Source: Oscillospiraceae bacterium (lineage in GTDB: Bacteria; Bacillota; Clostridia; Oscillospirales; Ruminococcaceae). Taken from it: DNA of 27,113 nt. Below the pieces are notes generated by a model, which was not told the origin of the DNA, made no database searches, and saw nothing but the letters and a program-made list of their open reading frames with translations. Location of the stretch: assembly GCA_900768245.1 (NCBI GenBank), contig CAAGCE010000098.1:1-27113 (forward strand), written 5' to 3'. Below are positions 7,122-13,962 of the stretch, one piece after another; position 1 is the stretch's first letter, and the number at the start of each line of letters is the position of its first letter. The position numbers and the translations under genes were made by a program.

Positions 7122-8117
7122 TTAAGGTTTATAGGGGATACTGGATAAAACCACCTTTTCTGCTAATTCATCATAACCATGCTTAATCAAAAAATATCTA
7201 ATGCTATTTGCTAAATCTTTTTGGCGTAAACTTGGTCCAACTACTATTTCATTAATAGGCCAATTTACTATCGGATTACAATCGTGGTCAACAATTTGAT
7301 ATTTAATAAAAGGCAAGATTATTCCACTTCTTTCTCTGTATTCAATCGTAAATAGGTTACTAAGTCTGGAAGCAGCTGAAATGTTATCAATAAATCGGCA
7401 TTCATTTTCGTTTTTAAAACCCTGATTTTTCATGAATGGAAATATGGAAAATAGTGAATCTGTTAAAAACTTTAACGCAAGGTCTTTATCTTTCATTTTT
7501 CTATAAAACTCTAAACCTATGTCTAAAACATCAGTAATGATTTTTTCTTTTAGTTCATTATTGTAAATAATGTTATATACATTAAAAAACATTTCATTCT
7601 TAGTTTTGTTTTTTGTATTTGTTTCATACCGTTCTTTTAAAACTAATGCAATACCTGGGAGCAAATTACATTTCTCAGCGTCAAATCCAATAGCTATTCC
7701 ACTAGATTTACCATAACCTCTCCACATATCTAATGAATCCCTATCTCTTGTAAAACTAATTGAGAAAATATCATTTCTTGAAAACGAAAATAAGCCTAGC
7801 GATTTATCATTTGATATTACGGTTTGTAAACTTGTTAGCAAGTCTTTCTCGTCAGAATTGACTTTTTTACAAAAATTTGTAATGAGATTTTTGCAAATGT
7901 TTTCTCCTTCGATATACTCTGCACTATCATTCATATATTTTATATGTGATAGCCAAAATTCATGATTGTTAATTATTCCTAAAAAACCATTAACATCAGT
8001 GTAATGATAGAAATTTTTGTTTTCATAAAGGCTATACTTTAGACATAAATATGGCCACATTAGTATATGATCCCCAGATTTTATAACATTATCTCGGTCA
8101 AAGAGCTTTTCACACAT
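7122..8117 (-). CDS. DUF2971 family protein, probable defence-island gene
   Basis: A 331-residue soluble protein. The DUF2971 hallmarks are visible: YHYTDVNGFLGII (37-49), the EFWLSHIKYMNDSAE segment (53-67), a central SFTRDRDSLDMWRGYG (121-136) leading into SSGIAIGFD, and NECRFI (238-243). The biochemical function of the family is not known to me; members often stand alone in mobile or defence islands. The order of conserved His/Tyr, Ser and an ExR near the end is loosely like ADP-ribosyltransferase folds, but this is speculation. Start ATG 8117 follows AAGGAG at a normal distance. The gene has its own terminator and a different transcript from the IetAS-like pair, but the same orientation and similar A+T richness, so it was probably acquired as cargo. 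Confidence 0.75.
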   Translation of the reverse strand: MCEKLFDRDNVIKSGDHILMWPYLCLKYSLYENKNFYHYTDVNGFLGIINNHEFWLSHIKYMNDSAEYIEGENICKNLITNFCKKVNSDEKDLLTSLQTVISNDKSLGLFSFSRNDIFSISFTRDRDSLDMWRGYGKSSGIAIGFDAEKCNLLPGIALVLKERYETNTKNKTKNEMFFNVYNIIYNNELKEKIITDVLDIGLEFYRKMKDKDLALKFLTDSLFSIFPFMKNQGFKNENECRFIDNISAASRLSNLFTIEYRERSGIILPFIKYQIVDHDCNPIVNWPINEIVVGPSLRQKDLANSIRYFLIKHGYDELAEKVVLSSIPYKP

Positions 8118-8567
8118 ATTTATCTCCTTTTATGTAATTATCGAATATATTCAATCATTTGTGTCCTGTTTATTTTTACTTCCAATACATCAAGCCTATC
8201 TACTAAGTAATCAGGTCATTGTATTTATTTATAGCCTATATATGCTGACTTTGCTGTCTAAGCCATATATTTCATTTACAAGTTAAATACCATTATCTGT
8301 GCTGTAATAAACTATAACAGCGTTTGGGCAGATGATCTGTACGCACTTTTCAAGACTCGTTTCAGTACTTAGTGCTTGATTTGCTATTATATCAATGCTG
8401 TATTCCCTGATAAATTACTGTGTTTTAATTTATCATATATGTGAAGTATATATTATATTGATATTTTTGTCAATAGTTCAAACGTTTTTGTAAATTTTAT
8501 GTTTTTTCATTGTTGCATTTTGTGCATAAAAGCAGTCATATATACAGTTATATCTTTTTGTTTTTCT
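8118..8567. other. AT-rich gap with a possible gene remnant
   Basis: No complete gene is seen. On the minus strand a frame without any start codon is open from about 8411 to a stop at 8283-8285 (SIDIIANQALSTETSLEKC is part of it), which may be the tail of a lost gene. A 10-bp AT-rich inverted repeat (TGATAAATTA at 8408-8417, complement at 8426-8435) lies beside it. No confident promoter for the DUF2971 gene was found. Confidence 0.35.
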
Positions 8568-8637
8568 CCACATTCCGATTTTCCGTATCTGGAAAAACCA
8601 CCTCCGGAATATCCATATCTTGAAAATCGGAATGTGG
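8568..8637. repeat. 15-bp perfect inverted repeat just upstream of the integrase promoter
   Basis: CCACATTCCGATTTT (8568-8582) and its exact complement (8623-8637) are separated by 40 bp and end seven bases before the integrase -35 box. The gap itself repeats a CC(G/A)TATCT motif. This could be an operator for the integrase, an integrase arm-type binding site, or a stem in read-through RNA. Confidence 0.65.
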
Positions 8638-8643
8638 CTTAAT

Positions 8644-8672
8644 GTGACAAAACAAGAGAAAAATGATATAAT
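8644..8672 (+). promoter_or_regulatory. Promoter of the tyrosine integrase
   Basis: GTGACA (8644-8649), 17 bp, TATAAT (8667-8672), about 50 bp before the integrase start. Confidence 0.65.
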
Positions 8673-8720
8673 AAAAGTCTGCTGAAAAAAAAGAACAATA
8701 TAAAGAAGGTGGGATATAAA

Positions 8721-9731
8721 ATGCAAAAAATCAGCTTTGATATAACAGATAAAATTACTCTCGGAAATTATCTTGAATATTGGTTTGAAACATTCTCAAA
8801 ACGCAATGTAAAGCAGTCTACGGCAGTCAGTTACAGAGGGTATATAACTAACCATATAACACCTCAGATAGGCTCATACAAGCTCTCAGAACTTAATACG
8901 AATGTCTTTCAGGAGTTCTTTAATTACGAATACGACTGCGGCAATCTGAAAGGGAACGGGGGACTGAGTGCAAAGACTGTACATAATATTGCACTTATGC
9001 TGCATAAGGCTATGAAAAAAGCAGTTGACCTTGAGCTTATTTCAAGAAACTATATCGAATGTGTAGACCTGCCCAAAACGGTAAAGCCGCAGATAAAGGT
9101 GCTGTCACCTTCGGATCAGGGAAAGCTTATGTCTGTGCTTAAAACGACCGATGAAAAGCTTTCAAACGGTGTATATCTTGCATTGGCAACAGGACTTCGC
9201 ATCGGCGAGATACTTGGGCTTCAATGGGGTGATATTGATTTTGATAATCAGATATTGTATGTGCGGCGAACTGCAAACAGGCTTAATACCATAGGCAATG
9301 AGAAAGTAAAGACAGAGCTTGTAGTCGGAGAACCCAAAAGTCATAACAGTATAAGGGATATTCCGCTCAATGATGCTATTTGTGATATGCTTAAGAAGCA
9401 GTACGATAAATCCAAAGACTATTTGGGAAAAAGAAAGTTTAAAAGCAATGACTTTGTCTTTACCCTGAACTATGGCAAACCTACTGATCCGAAAACAATG
9501 CGATCTTGCTTTAATCGAATCGTAAAGGGAGCAGGAGTAACAGGAGTAACATTTCATAGCTTGCGGCATACGTTTGCCACAAGAGCAATAGAAATGGGCA
9601 TTGACGTTAAAACGCTCAGCGTTTTGCTCGGACACTCTGATGTAAGTGTAACATTGGACAGATATGTGCATATACATATGAAACAGAAACGCAAGGCAAT
9701 GGATATACTGCTTGCCGATTTCGCATCATAA
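8721..9731 (+). CDS. int: Tyrosine recombinase (phage/ICE-type integrase)
   Basis: A 336-residue tyrosine recombinase that would integrate and excise the surrounding element. ATG 8721 is chosen because AAGGTGGG (8706-8713) lies seven bases upstream; an in-frame GTG at 8709 lies inside that site. A SAM-like core-binding domain (about 12-110, LGNYLEYWFETFSKRNVKQS) is followed by the catalytic domain. Catalytic residues are all present: Arg160 in ATGLRIGE, Lys206, His279 and Arg282 in HSLRHTFA, His305 in LLGHSD and the nucleophile Tyr315 in LDRYVH. No arm-type AP2 domain is evident at the very N-terminus. The gene stands alone, has its own promoter, and points toward tRNA-fMet, whose 3' end is the likely attachment site. 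Confidence 0.93.
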   Translation: MQKISFDITDKITLGNYLEYWFETFSKRNVKQSTAVSYRGYITNHITPQIGSYKLSELNTNVFQEFFNYEYDCGNLKGNGGLSAKTVHNIALMLHKAMKKAVDLELISRNYIECVDLPKTVKPQIKVLSPSDQGKLMSVLKTTDEKLSNGVYLALATGLRIGEILGLQWGDIDFDNQILYVRRTANRLNTIGNEKVKTELVVGEPKSHNSIRDIPLNDAICDMLKKQYDKSKDYLGKRKFKSNDFVFTLNYGKPTDPKTMRSCFNRIVKGAGVTGVTFHSLRHTFATRAIEMGIDVKTLSVLLGHSDVSVTLDRYVHIHMKQKRKAMDILLADFAS

Positions 9732-9737
9732 TGACGT

Positions 9738-9779
9738 AAAATAAAAAAAGATACATCGGTTACAGTTCCCCGATGCATC
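9738..9779 (-). terminator. Terminator facing the integrase (minus-strand transcription)
   Basis: A 10-bp stem (GATACATCGG with CCGATGCATC, one G-U pair) has an A-rich tract on its left, which becomes a U tract only when read on the minus strand. It would stop transcription coming from the tRNA side before it runs antisense through the integrase. Confidence 0.55.
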
Positions 9780-10106
9780 AGCAGACTGAGTATATTAAAA
9801 TACGGAATTATGCGAATTATTTTAAAAAAAGCTTGACAAAGCAAGAAAAAGGTGGTAGTATTGAAACAAGTAAATAAAAAACAAAAATGCACCCACACAC
9901 TAAAACTGTCCGGCAAGACATTTTTAGTGCATCATCACTCAGATTTATAGAAACTCTGAATGACTTAGTGAATGCTTAATGTTCTGTGTTTGATTATACA
10001 GAATTTAAATACATTTGTCAAGCTGTTCAAGACAAAATCCAAAAATCTGATTGGGAAAAGTGCAGATGCTTGTGATTTGAAAAATTGGACAGCTTGATTT
10101 TTAATT
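9780..10106. other. Non-coding end region between integrase and tRNA, probable attachment region
   Basis: No gene is supported. A promoter-like pair TTGACA (9833-9838) and TAGTAT (9856-9861), 17 bp apart, points right but leads only to overlapping frames of about 30 codons. TCAAGCTGT (10018-10026) recurs inverted about 10089-10097. If the element uses the tRNA 3' end, the att core and integrase binding sites should lie here and in the first part of the tRNA gene. Confidence 0.4.
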
Positions 10107-10183
<77 letters not shown>

Positions 10184-10230
10184 ATATTTTCTTAGCTCTT
10201 GATTTACGCCCTAACCAAGAGTGCTTTATT

Positions 10231-10259
10231 ATTATAGCACCGTAATTCGCGTTTGTCAA
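10231..10259 (-). promoter_or_regulatory. Consensus promoter of tRNA-fMet
   Basis: On the minus strand a perfect TTGACA (10259-10254), a 17-bp spacer and a perfect TATAAT (10236-10231), about 48 bp before the mature 5' end, as expected for a strongly expressed stable RNA. Confidence 0.88.
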
Positions 10260-10317
10260 GTGTTTTTTCAAAAAAATATTTTTTTATTTTTCAAAACCAT
10301 ATTTATTATATTATAAG

Positions 10318-10356
10318 AAATGCAGCAGCACGTTTGATTTTACGGCTGCTGCATTT
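10318..10356 (-). terminator. Terminator of galU
   Basis: A 12-bp perfect stem (AAATGCAGCAGC with GCTGCTGCATTT) just after the galU stop, followed on the minus strand by a T-rich TTTCTTATAAT tail. Confidence 0.75.
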
Positions 10357-10361
10357 ATTGT

Positions 10362-11231
10362 TTATAATTTTTTAGCAGCTTCTTTTATGTACGTTGCCAG
10401 ACCGTCATGAAGGTCTGGACGGGATAAGCCTACATCTATCGCCGCCTGTAAAATTCCAAGCTTGTTGCCCATATCATAACGCTTGCCTGTGAAATCTACA
10501 CCTATCATTCCTTCACGCTGTGCAAGGATTTTCATTGCATCGGTAAGCTGAAGTTCATTATTTGCGCCATTCGGAATTTTTTCAAGTATTTCAAATATCT
10601 CGGGCGGAAGAATACATCTTCCCAAAATAGAGTAGTTTGAATATATCTGCTCAGGCTTTGGCTTTTCTATCATATCGCTTATTTCGTATCGGTTCGATTC
10701 AATGTGTTCAAGCTTCATTGATGAATAACGCTGAACATCTTCTGTGGAAACCTCACGGATCCCTACGATACCCTTGCCATATGAGTCATATGCTCTTGAA
10801 AGCTGTGCGATTGCAGGGTCGTCACCGATTATTACATCATCACCGTACAGCACCGCAAACGGCTCATTGCCTACGAAATTTTTAGCACACAATACAGCGT
10901 GTCCAAGACCAAGCTGCTCCTGCTGACGCACATAAACAAAGTCAGCCATATTGGCAATGCCTATCATTTCGTTGAGTATCTCCGTTTTCTCTGTGTCGGC
11001 AAGTCTTTTTTCAAGGTCAGGGGAGCGGTCAAAGTGGTCTTCAACAACGTGTTTTCCTCTTGAAAGTATTATCAGAATGTCTGTAATACCCGCTTTTACA
11101 CATTCCTCGGCTATATACTGTATCGCAGGCTTATCGACTATCGGTATCATTTCTTTTGGCATAGCTTTTGATGCAGGCAGAACTCTCGTGCCAAGACCTG
11201 CGGCTGTAATAACAGCTTTTCTTATTTTCAT
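10362..11231 (-). CDS. galU: UTP-glucose-1-phosphate uridylyltransferase
   Basis: A 289-residue cytosolic enzyme that makes UDP-glucose from UTP and glucose-1-phosphate, for cell-envelope polysaccharide, glycolipid and galactose metabolism. The nucleotide-binding signature AAGLGTRVLPASKAMPKEM (10-28) has Gly12, Gly14, Thr15, Arg16 and Lys26. The QLGLGHAVLCAK and YGDDVI segments (about 105-131) and EKPKPEQIYSNYSILGRCIL (about 191-210) are typical of GalU. The length matches the family. The start is supported by AAAAGGGGG eight bases upstream. It is monocistronic, with a terminator close behind. A long palindromic element lies directly upstream of its ribosome-binding site, so any promoter must lie inside or beyond that element. 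Confidence 0.95.
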   Translation of the reverse strand: MKIRKAVITAAGLGTRVLPASKAMPKEMIPIVDKPAIQYIAEECVKAGITDILIILSRGKHVVEDHFDRSPDLEKRLADTEKTEILNEMIGIANMADFVYVRQQEQLGLGHAVLCAKNFVGNEPFAVLYGDDVIIGDDPAIAQLSRAYDSYGKGIVGIREVSTEDVQRYSSMKLEHIESNRYEISDMIEKPKPEQIYSNYSILGRCILPPEIFEILEKIPNGANNELQLTDAMKILAQREGMIGVDFTGKRYDMGNKLGILQAAIDVGLSRPDLHDGLATYIKEAAKKL

Positions 11232-11255
11232 AATTGTTACCCCCTTTTTATCTTT

Positions 11256-11450
11256 AGGTCACCTCTAAAAACCATAGTGCCTCAGATGCGCAGCCGGATT
11301 TTTCGTCAAATCGTATAGAAATTTCGCAATTATTGCAAAGCAAGAATTTGCATATATGCCATATGTCAAGAAATTTATGTGAAAGATGACGGAAAATATG
11401 CAAGCAGATGAGGTGCTAAGGCTTTAGCCGGTGGTTTTTGGAGGTGACCT
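11256..11450. repeat. 195-bp palindromic MITE-like element upstream of galU
   Basis: Terminal 19-bp inverted repeats (AGGTCACCTCTAAAAACCA at 11256, with one mismatch in the partner ending at 11450) bound a stretch whose two halves continue to pair imperfectly. Shared blocks are CCTCA, TGC, ATTTT(T/C)CGTCA and AAATTTC at matching depth from each end. It encodes nothing. It lies between the galU ribosome-binding site and the convergent end of the RING-protein gene, and as RNA would fold into one long hairpin. Confidence 0.7.
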
Positions 11451-11468
11451 TTATATCATTAGCAGGAA

Positions 11469-12494
11469 CTAAACGGAAAATCCTCCGAAAACTGATGCAA
11501 AGCTGTACATATAGACAATGGTATACGGCAGAATAAACACAAGTATAGCGATAACAAGCCATACAGCAGATGTTCCGCCTTTTCTGCGAAGATTGTTTCT
11601 GAGGTTTTGCGGAGCTGATGCCGCCTTGATTTTGGCTGTTTGCTTGACTGCGTGTTTGTAGTATATCCAGTTGGCAAAGCCGCCGCAGAAAAACATTATG
11701 CCGTAAGTGAGTACATATGAAAGTATATTGAGTATCTGAAAAGCTGTGCTGCGTATATCAAAGCCTTTGGCGATTTCGCTGAGCACACCGATGTTTCCCT
11801 GTGAAAGAACGGTTATGAATATAGGTGCAAGTGCAAATAACCTTACAATAAAAGCAGCAAGTGAAATGAGCGGCATTTTGCGGTTTGCAAAATAAAATTC
11901 AGGGAAGAGCATAGCCGTAAAATTCCATGTAAGAGCACGTCCTGTTTCTTTGATGCGCTTGAATATCGGTAGATAGTAGTGCGTGTTGCTCTCAACATAA
12001 TCGCCAAGCTCACAAAGACGTACACCGTCGAAATCCTCATCGGGATTATATCCGCAGAGCGGGTCGGAAAAGTTTATCATAAACGGCTGAACGTTAACGC
12101 CGAACGGTATCTGACCGTTGAAATTTTTATTATATTCATCAGGGTTGCTGTCATCGTGAAGAGGGGCTGTGTGAACACGCATATCCTCATTATGCTGTTC
12201 AAGAGTGCTGAGCGGATTGCCGCATTTTTCGCAGAATAAGGTCATAGGCGGATTTATGCAGCCGCATTTGCTGCACACAACATTTTCCGTGAAGTTTACG
12301 GAGCTGTCGCCGACATCATATGAAGGTGTCCAGCTTCTATGGCTTTCGTGCAGAGCGGTATTGACGCATTTTCCTTCTTTTTTATAACATTCTCTGTGAT
12401 AAGGAGTGCCGCATTCAGGGCAAACAACAATATCATCGTCATCTTTGAATTTTTCATTGCAAACGATACATCTTGTACCAATATAATTAGCCAT
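11469..12494 (-). CDS. RING-finger/zinc-ribbon membrane protein
   Basis: A 341-residue protein from ATG 12494; upstream in-frame TTG codons would add residues encoded by an apparent 5' hairpin. The N-terminus is a prokaryotic RING-like domain: Cys9, Cys12, Cys25, Cys28 (CPECG), His33, Cys36 and Cys43. A second zinc ribbon follows with Cys74/Cys77 and Cys88/Cys91 (SKCG and EKCG). A hydrophilic linker with Pro/Phe-rich parts follows (about 100-190). The C-terminal third carries three to four hydrophobic helices (around 208-231, 252-278 and 309-332) and a DUF2628-like WNFTAMLFPEFYFANRK segment. The zinc modules would face the cytoplasm. The family is common in Ruminococcus-type clostridia but its function is unknown; it may sense or recruit other proteins at the membrane. 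Confidence 0.75.
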   Translation of the reverse strand: MANYIGTRCIVCNEKFKDDDDIVVCPECGTPYHRECYKKEGKCVNTALHESHRSWTPSYDVGDSSVNFTENVVCSKCGCINPPMTLFCEKCGNPLSTLEQHNEDMRVHTAPLHDDSNPDEYNKNFNGQIPFGVNVQPFMINFSDPLCGYNPDEDFDGVRLCELGDYVESNTHYYLPIFKRIKETGRALTWNFTAMLFPEFYFANRKMPLISLAAFIVRLFALAPIFITVLSQGNIGVLSEIAKGFDIRSTAFQILNILSYVLTYGIMFFCGGFANWIYYKHAVKQTAKIKAASAPQNLRNNLRRKGGTSAVWLVIAILVFILPYTIVYMYSFASVFGGFSV

Positions 12495-12558
12495 TGACAA
12501 TCTCTGCTCCGTACAAAAGCGGAGCAACCCTCCGATTTACAGAATTGATCATATTTAG

Positions 12559-12587
12559 AGTATAACACAAATCTTTAAAAATAACAA
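12559..12587 (-). promoter_or_regulatory. Promoter of the RING-finger membrane protein gene
   Basis: On the minus strand TTGTTA (12587-12582), a 17-bp spacer and TATACT (12564-12559), 65 bp before the start codon. A short hairpin (GCTCCG/CGGAGC) lies in the leader. Confidence 0.6.
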
Positions 12588-12646
12588 GCCAATATTTGCA
12601 GTTTCACACGTTTATATTAACAGTTTCATCTTTTTATCACAATTTA

Positions 12647-12655
12647 TGATATAAT
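12647..12655 (+). promoter_or_regulatory. Extended -10 promoter, probably for the TVP38-family gene
   Basis: TGATATAAT is an extended -10 box (TGnTATAAT) without a good -35. Transcription from here would carry the palindromic element 12728-12891 in a 5' leader of about 270 nt. Confidence 0.45.
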
Positions 12656-12727
12656 GGGGATTGAAAAATAAAAACAGCAGTGATATAATTAAAAACAATA
12701 GTCCGCTATACAAAAATATGCGACATA

Positions 12728-12891
12728 AGAACCTGTCTTCACAAGCGTATGCGCACGTCTTTTCGGCAAATTTTGCCTTAGACTGCGTTAAAAATCCTTG
12801 CCGGGCGGCAAGCCCGCCTGCGGATTTTTGCCTTGTCTTAGACAAAATTATGCTCGAAAATCCGCACACATTTCTTGTGAAGACAGGTTCT
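12728..12891. repeat. 164-bp palindromic MITE-like element in the leader of the TVP38-family gene
   Basis: Perfect 18-bp terminal inverted repeats (AGAACCTGTCTTCACAAG and complement) enclose halves that keep pairing imperfectly (for example ATTTTG(C/T)CT(T/A)AGAC and AAAAATCC at matching depth). The centre holds a CTTGCC-GGGC-GGCAAG hairpin. It ends 40 bp before the next start codon. A long plus-strand frame across it (12661-13074) has no start signal and is not a gene. Confidence 0.75.
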
Positions 12892-12931
12892 AAAAAGCAG
12901 GATATATTCCTCGAAAGAAGATTGCAAAAAT

Positions 12932-13618
12932 ATGAAAAGCTTAAAAAACAGCACAAAAATACTGAAAAGGATAATTCAGATCGCACCTTTCTTAATGATA
13001 GCAGTGTGTGCGGTATTGTATTTTACACAGTTCAGGCACGTTACGGTAGACCGGCTTTTAAGGTATACACCTGAAAATATATGGCTTGCATCACTTGTGC
13101 TGATAGGAATGTTTTCGCTGAAATCCCTGTCGTTTTTCTTCCCGATGCTTGTTATCGTGGCAGCCTGCGGAAGAATAGCACCGAATTTCTGGGCCGCCGC
13201 TCTGATAAGTACCATAGGCATATTCTGTATGATGAATATCCCGTACTTTATCGGACGCTTTGCCGAGAGGGAGCTTGTTGAGGAGATATTTGAAAAACAC
13301 CCGAAAATACAGAAGGTCCACGATATACATATGAACAACGAGGTGTATTTTGTCTTTTTCCTGAGGATAATAAACTGCCTGCCCTATGATGTTGTAAGTA
13401 TGTTTTTAGGTTCGACGAAAATAAGCTGGTGGAAATATATACTCGGCTCAATGCTCGGAACTCTTCCGGGAATGATATGTACGATCTTTATGGGACTGTC
13501 AATTGATGACCCGCTGTCACCGATGTTTATTATATCGGCTGCCGTTGACGTGGTGATCTCGGTATGCTTTGGTATTTCATACATTGTCTATATGAAAAAG
13601 CAGAAAAAGAATGCATAA
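12932..13618 (+). CDS. TVP38/TMEM64 family (VTT/DedA-like) membrane protein
   Basis: A 228-residue integral membrane protein with about five hydrophobic segments: near 14-33, 50-78, 84-108, 138-160 with a re-entrant part, and 190-222. The central SNARE-associated/VTT pattern is recognisable: the FFFPMLVIVAACGRI segment, then GIFCMMNIPYFIGRFAE, the FFLRIINCLPYDVVSMFLG motif with a conserved Arg and Pro, and ILGSMLGTLPGMI. Family members are linked to phospholipid flipping and membrane homeostasis; the substrate here is unknown. The start is preceded only by a weak GAAAGAAG site, and the reading frame begins shortly after a palindromic element, so expression may depend on leader structure. A terminator follows at once. 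Confidence 0.82.
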   Translation: MKSLKNSTKILKRIIQIAPFLMIAVCAVLYFTQFRHVTVDRLLRYTPENIWLASLVLIGMFSLKSLSFFFPMLVIVAACGRIAPNFWAAALISTIGIFCMMNIPYFIGRFAERELVEEIFEKHPKIQKVHDIHMNNEVYFVFFLRIINCLPYDVVSMFLGSTKISWWKYILGSMLGTLPGMICTIFMGLSIDDPLSPMFIISAAVDVVISVCFGISYIVYMKKQKKNA

Positions 13619-13650
13619 AAAACAGGAGTGCTGCGTTGTACTCCTGTTTT
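13619..13650. terminator. Terminator of the TVP38-family gene
   Basis: An 11-bp perfect stem (AAAACAGGAGT with ACTCCTGTTTT) directly after the stop codon, with a 10-nt loop and a T-rich tail. Confidence 0.85.
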
Positions 13651-13660
13651 GCTTTGTTCT

Positions 13661-13730
13661 TTTTTATTTTTTTGAGGGAAGCCAACTTTTGCTTGGAACA
13701 CAGGCGATAATTCACAAAAAGCCGGCATTG
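13661..13730 (+). repeat. T-rich dispersed repeat, copy 1
   Basis: A T-rich lead (TTTTTATTTTTTT) is followed by GGGAAGCC, CTTTTGCTTGGAACACAG and CGATAATTCAC. Two further copies in the same orientation are at 17797 and 26521. This one follows a terminator and precedes a separate palindromic element. Confidence 0.6.
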
Positions 13731-13739
13731 CAATGACTT

Positions 13740-13847
13740 TTCATAAGGGCATTGTACCCTTTACAAGGCAAAGTACATCACAAATAGTTCAGACCCGACA
13801 ATTGCTGCAATAGGGTTGCCATGCCGTCGGATAAATGCCCTTATGAA
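13740..13847. repeat. 108-bp palindromic element
   Basis: Perfect 14-bp inverted ends (TTCATAAGGGCATT and complement) enclose two further small stems (GTAC..TTT/AAAGTAC and CCGAC/GTCGG). It is non-coding, between convergent genes. It could be a small MITE or a structured RNA; no promoter was recognised. The remaining bases to the pflA terminator hold nothing recognisable. Confidence 0.6.
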
Positions 13848-13913
13848 CAGTTCATACCATTTAACGTATGGGACACGTCTGCCGCAGCTTTAAGCAAAAA
13901 GAGATTTTCCTAA

Positions 13914-13962
13914 ATAAAAAAATATAAACAGTCTGCAGTTTGTATATTTCAGACGGCTGTTT
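13914..13962 (-). terminator. Terminator of the HI0933-DUF1624-rsmA-pflA operon
   Basis: On the minus strand AAACAG-cc-GTCTG pairs with CAGACTGTTT across a short loop, and is followed by TATATTTTTTT. The stem overlaps the last codons of pflA. Confidence 0.65.

Larger units (their letters stand above)
2296..10106. mobile_element. Right part of a larger integrative element ending at tRNA-fMet
   Basis: This stretch runs from the C-terminal remnant of a conjugative-element methylase/helicase, through an AT-rich defence cargo (AAA ATPase, subtilase, DUF2971), to a tyrosine integrase whose gene ends about 375 bp from the 3' end of the initiator tRNA gene. An integrase beside a tRNA 3' end is the standard layout of one end of an ICE, IME or prophage. 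No second copy of the tRNA 3' sequence was found inside the window, so the other end must be to the left, if the element is complete. That all of it is one element is inference. Confidence 0.5.

Noticed and set aside
9162..9677. Long minus-strand frame inside the integrase gene
   Set aside because: It is antisense to a complete, recognised integrase and has no start signal or family resemblance.
640..9742. ATGACGTAAAAT occurs both before the serine recombinase (640-651) and right after the tyrosine integrase (9731-9742), as possible matching ends
   Set aside because: A 12-base AT-rich match is expected by chance in a window of this size, and one copy overlaps the integrase stop region without other symmetry.
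9861..9979. Two overlapping frames of about 30 codons after a promoter-like TTGACA/TAGTAT pair, considered as an excisionase
   Set aside because: Too short for known excisionases; one needs a TTG start and the other has no ribosome-binding site, and the translations show no helix-turn-helix pattern.
12661..13074. Long plus-strand open frame overlapping the start of the TVP38-family gene
   Set aside because: It runs through a palindromic element, has no ribosome-binding site or protein-like composition, and overlaps a recognised gene in another frame.
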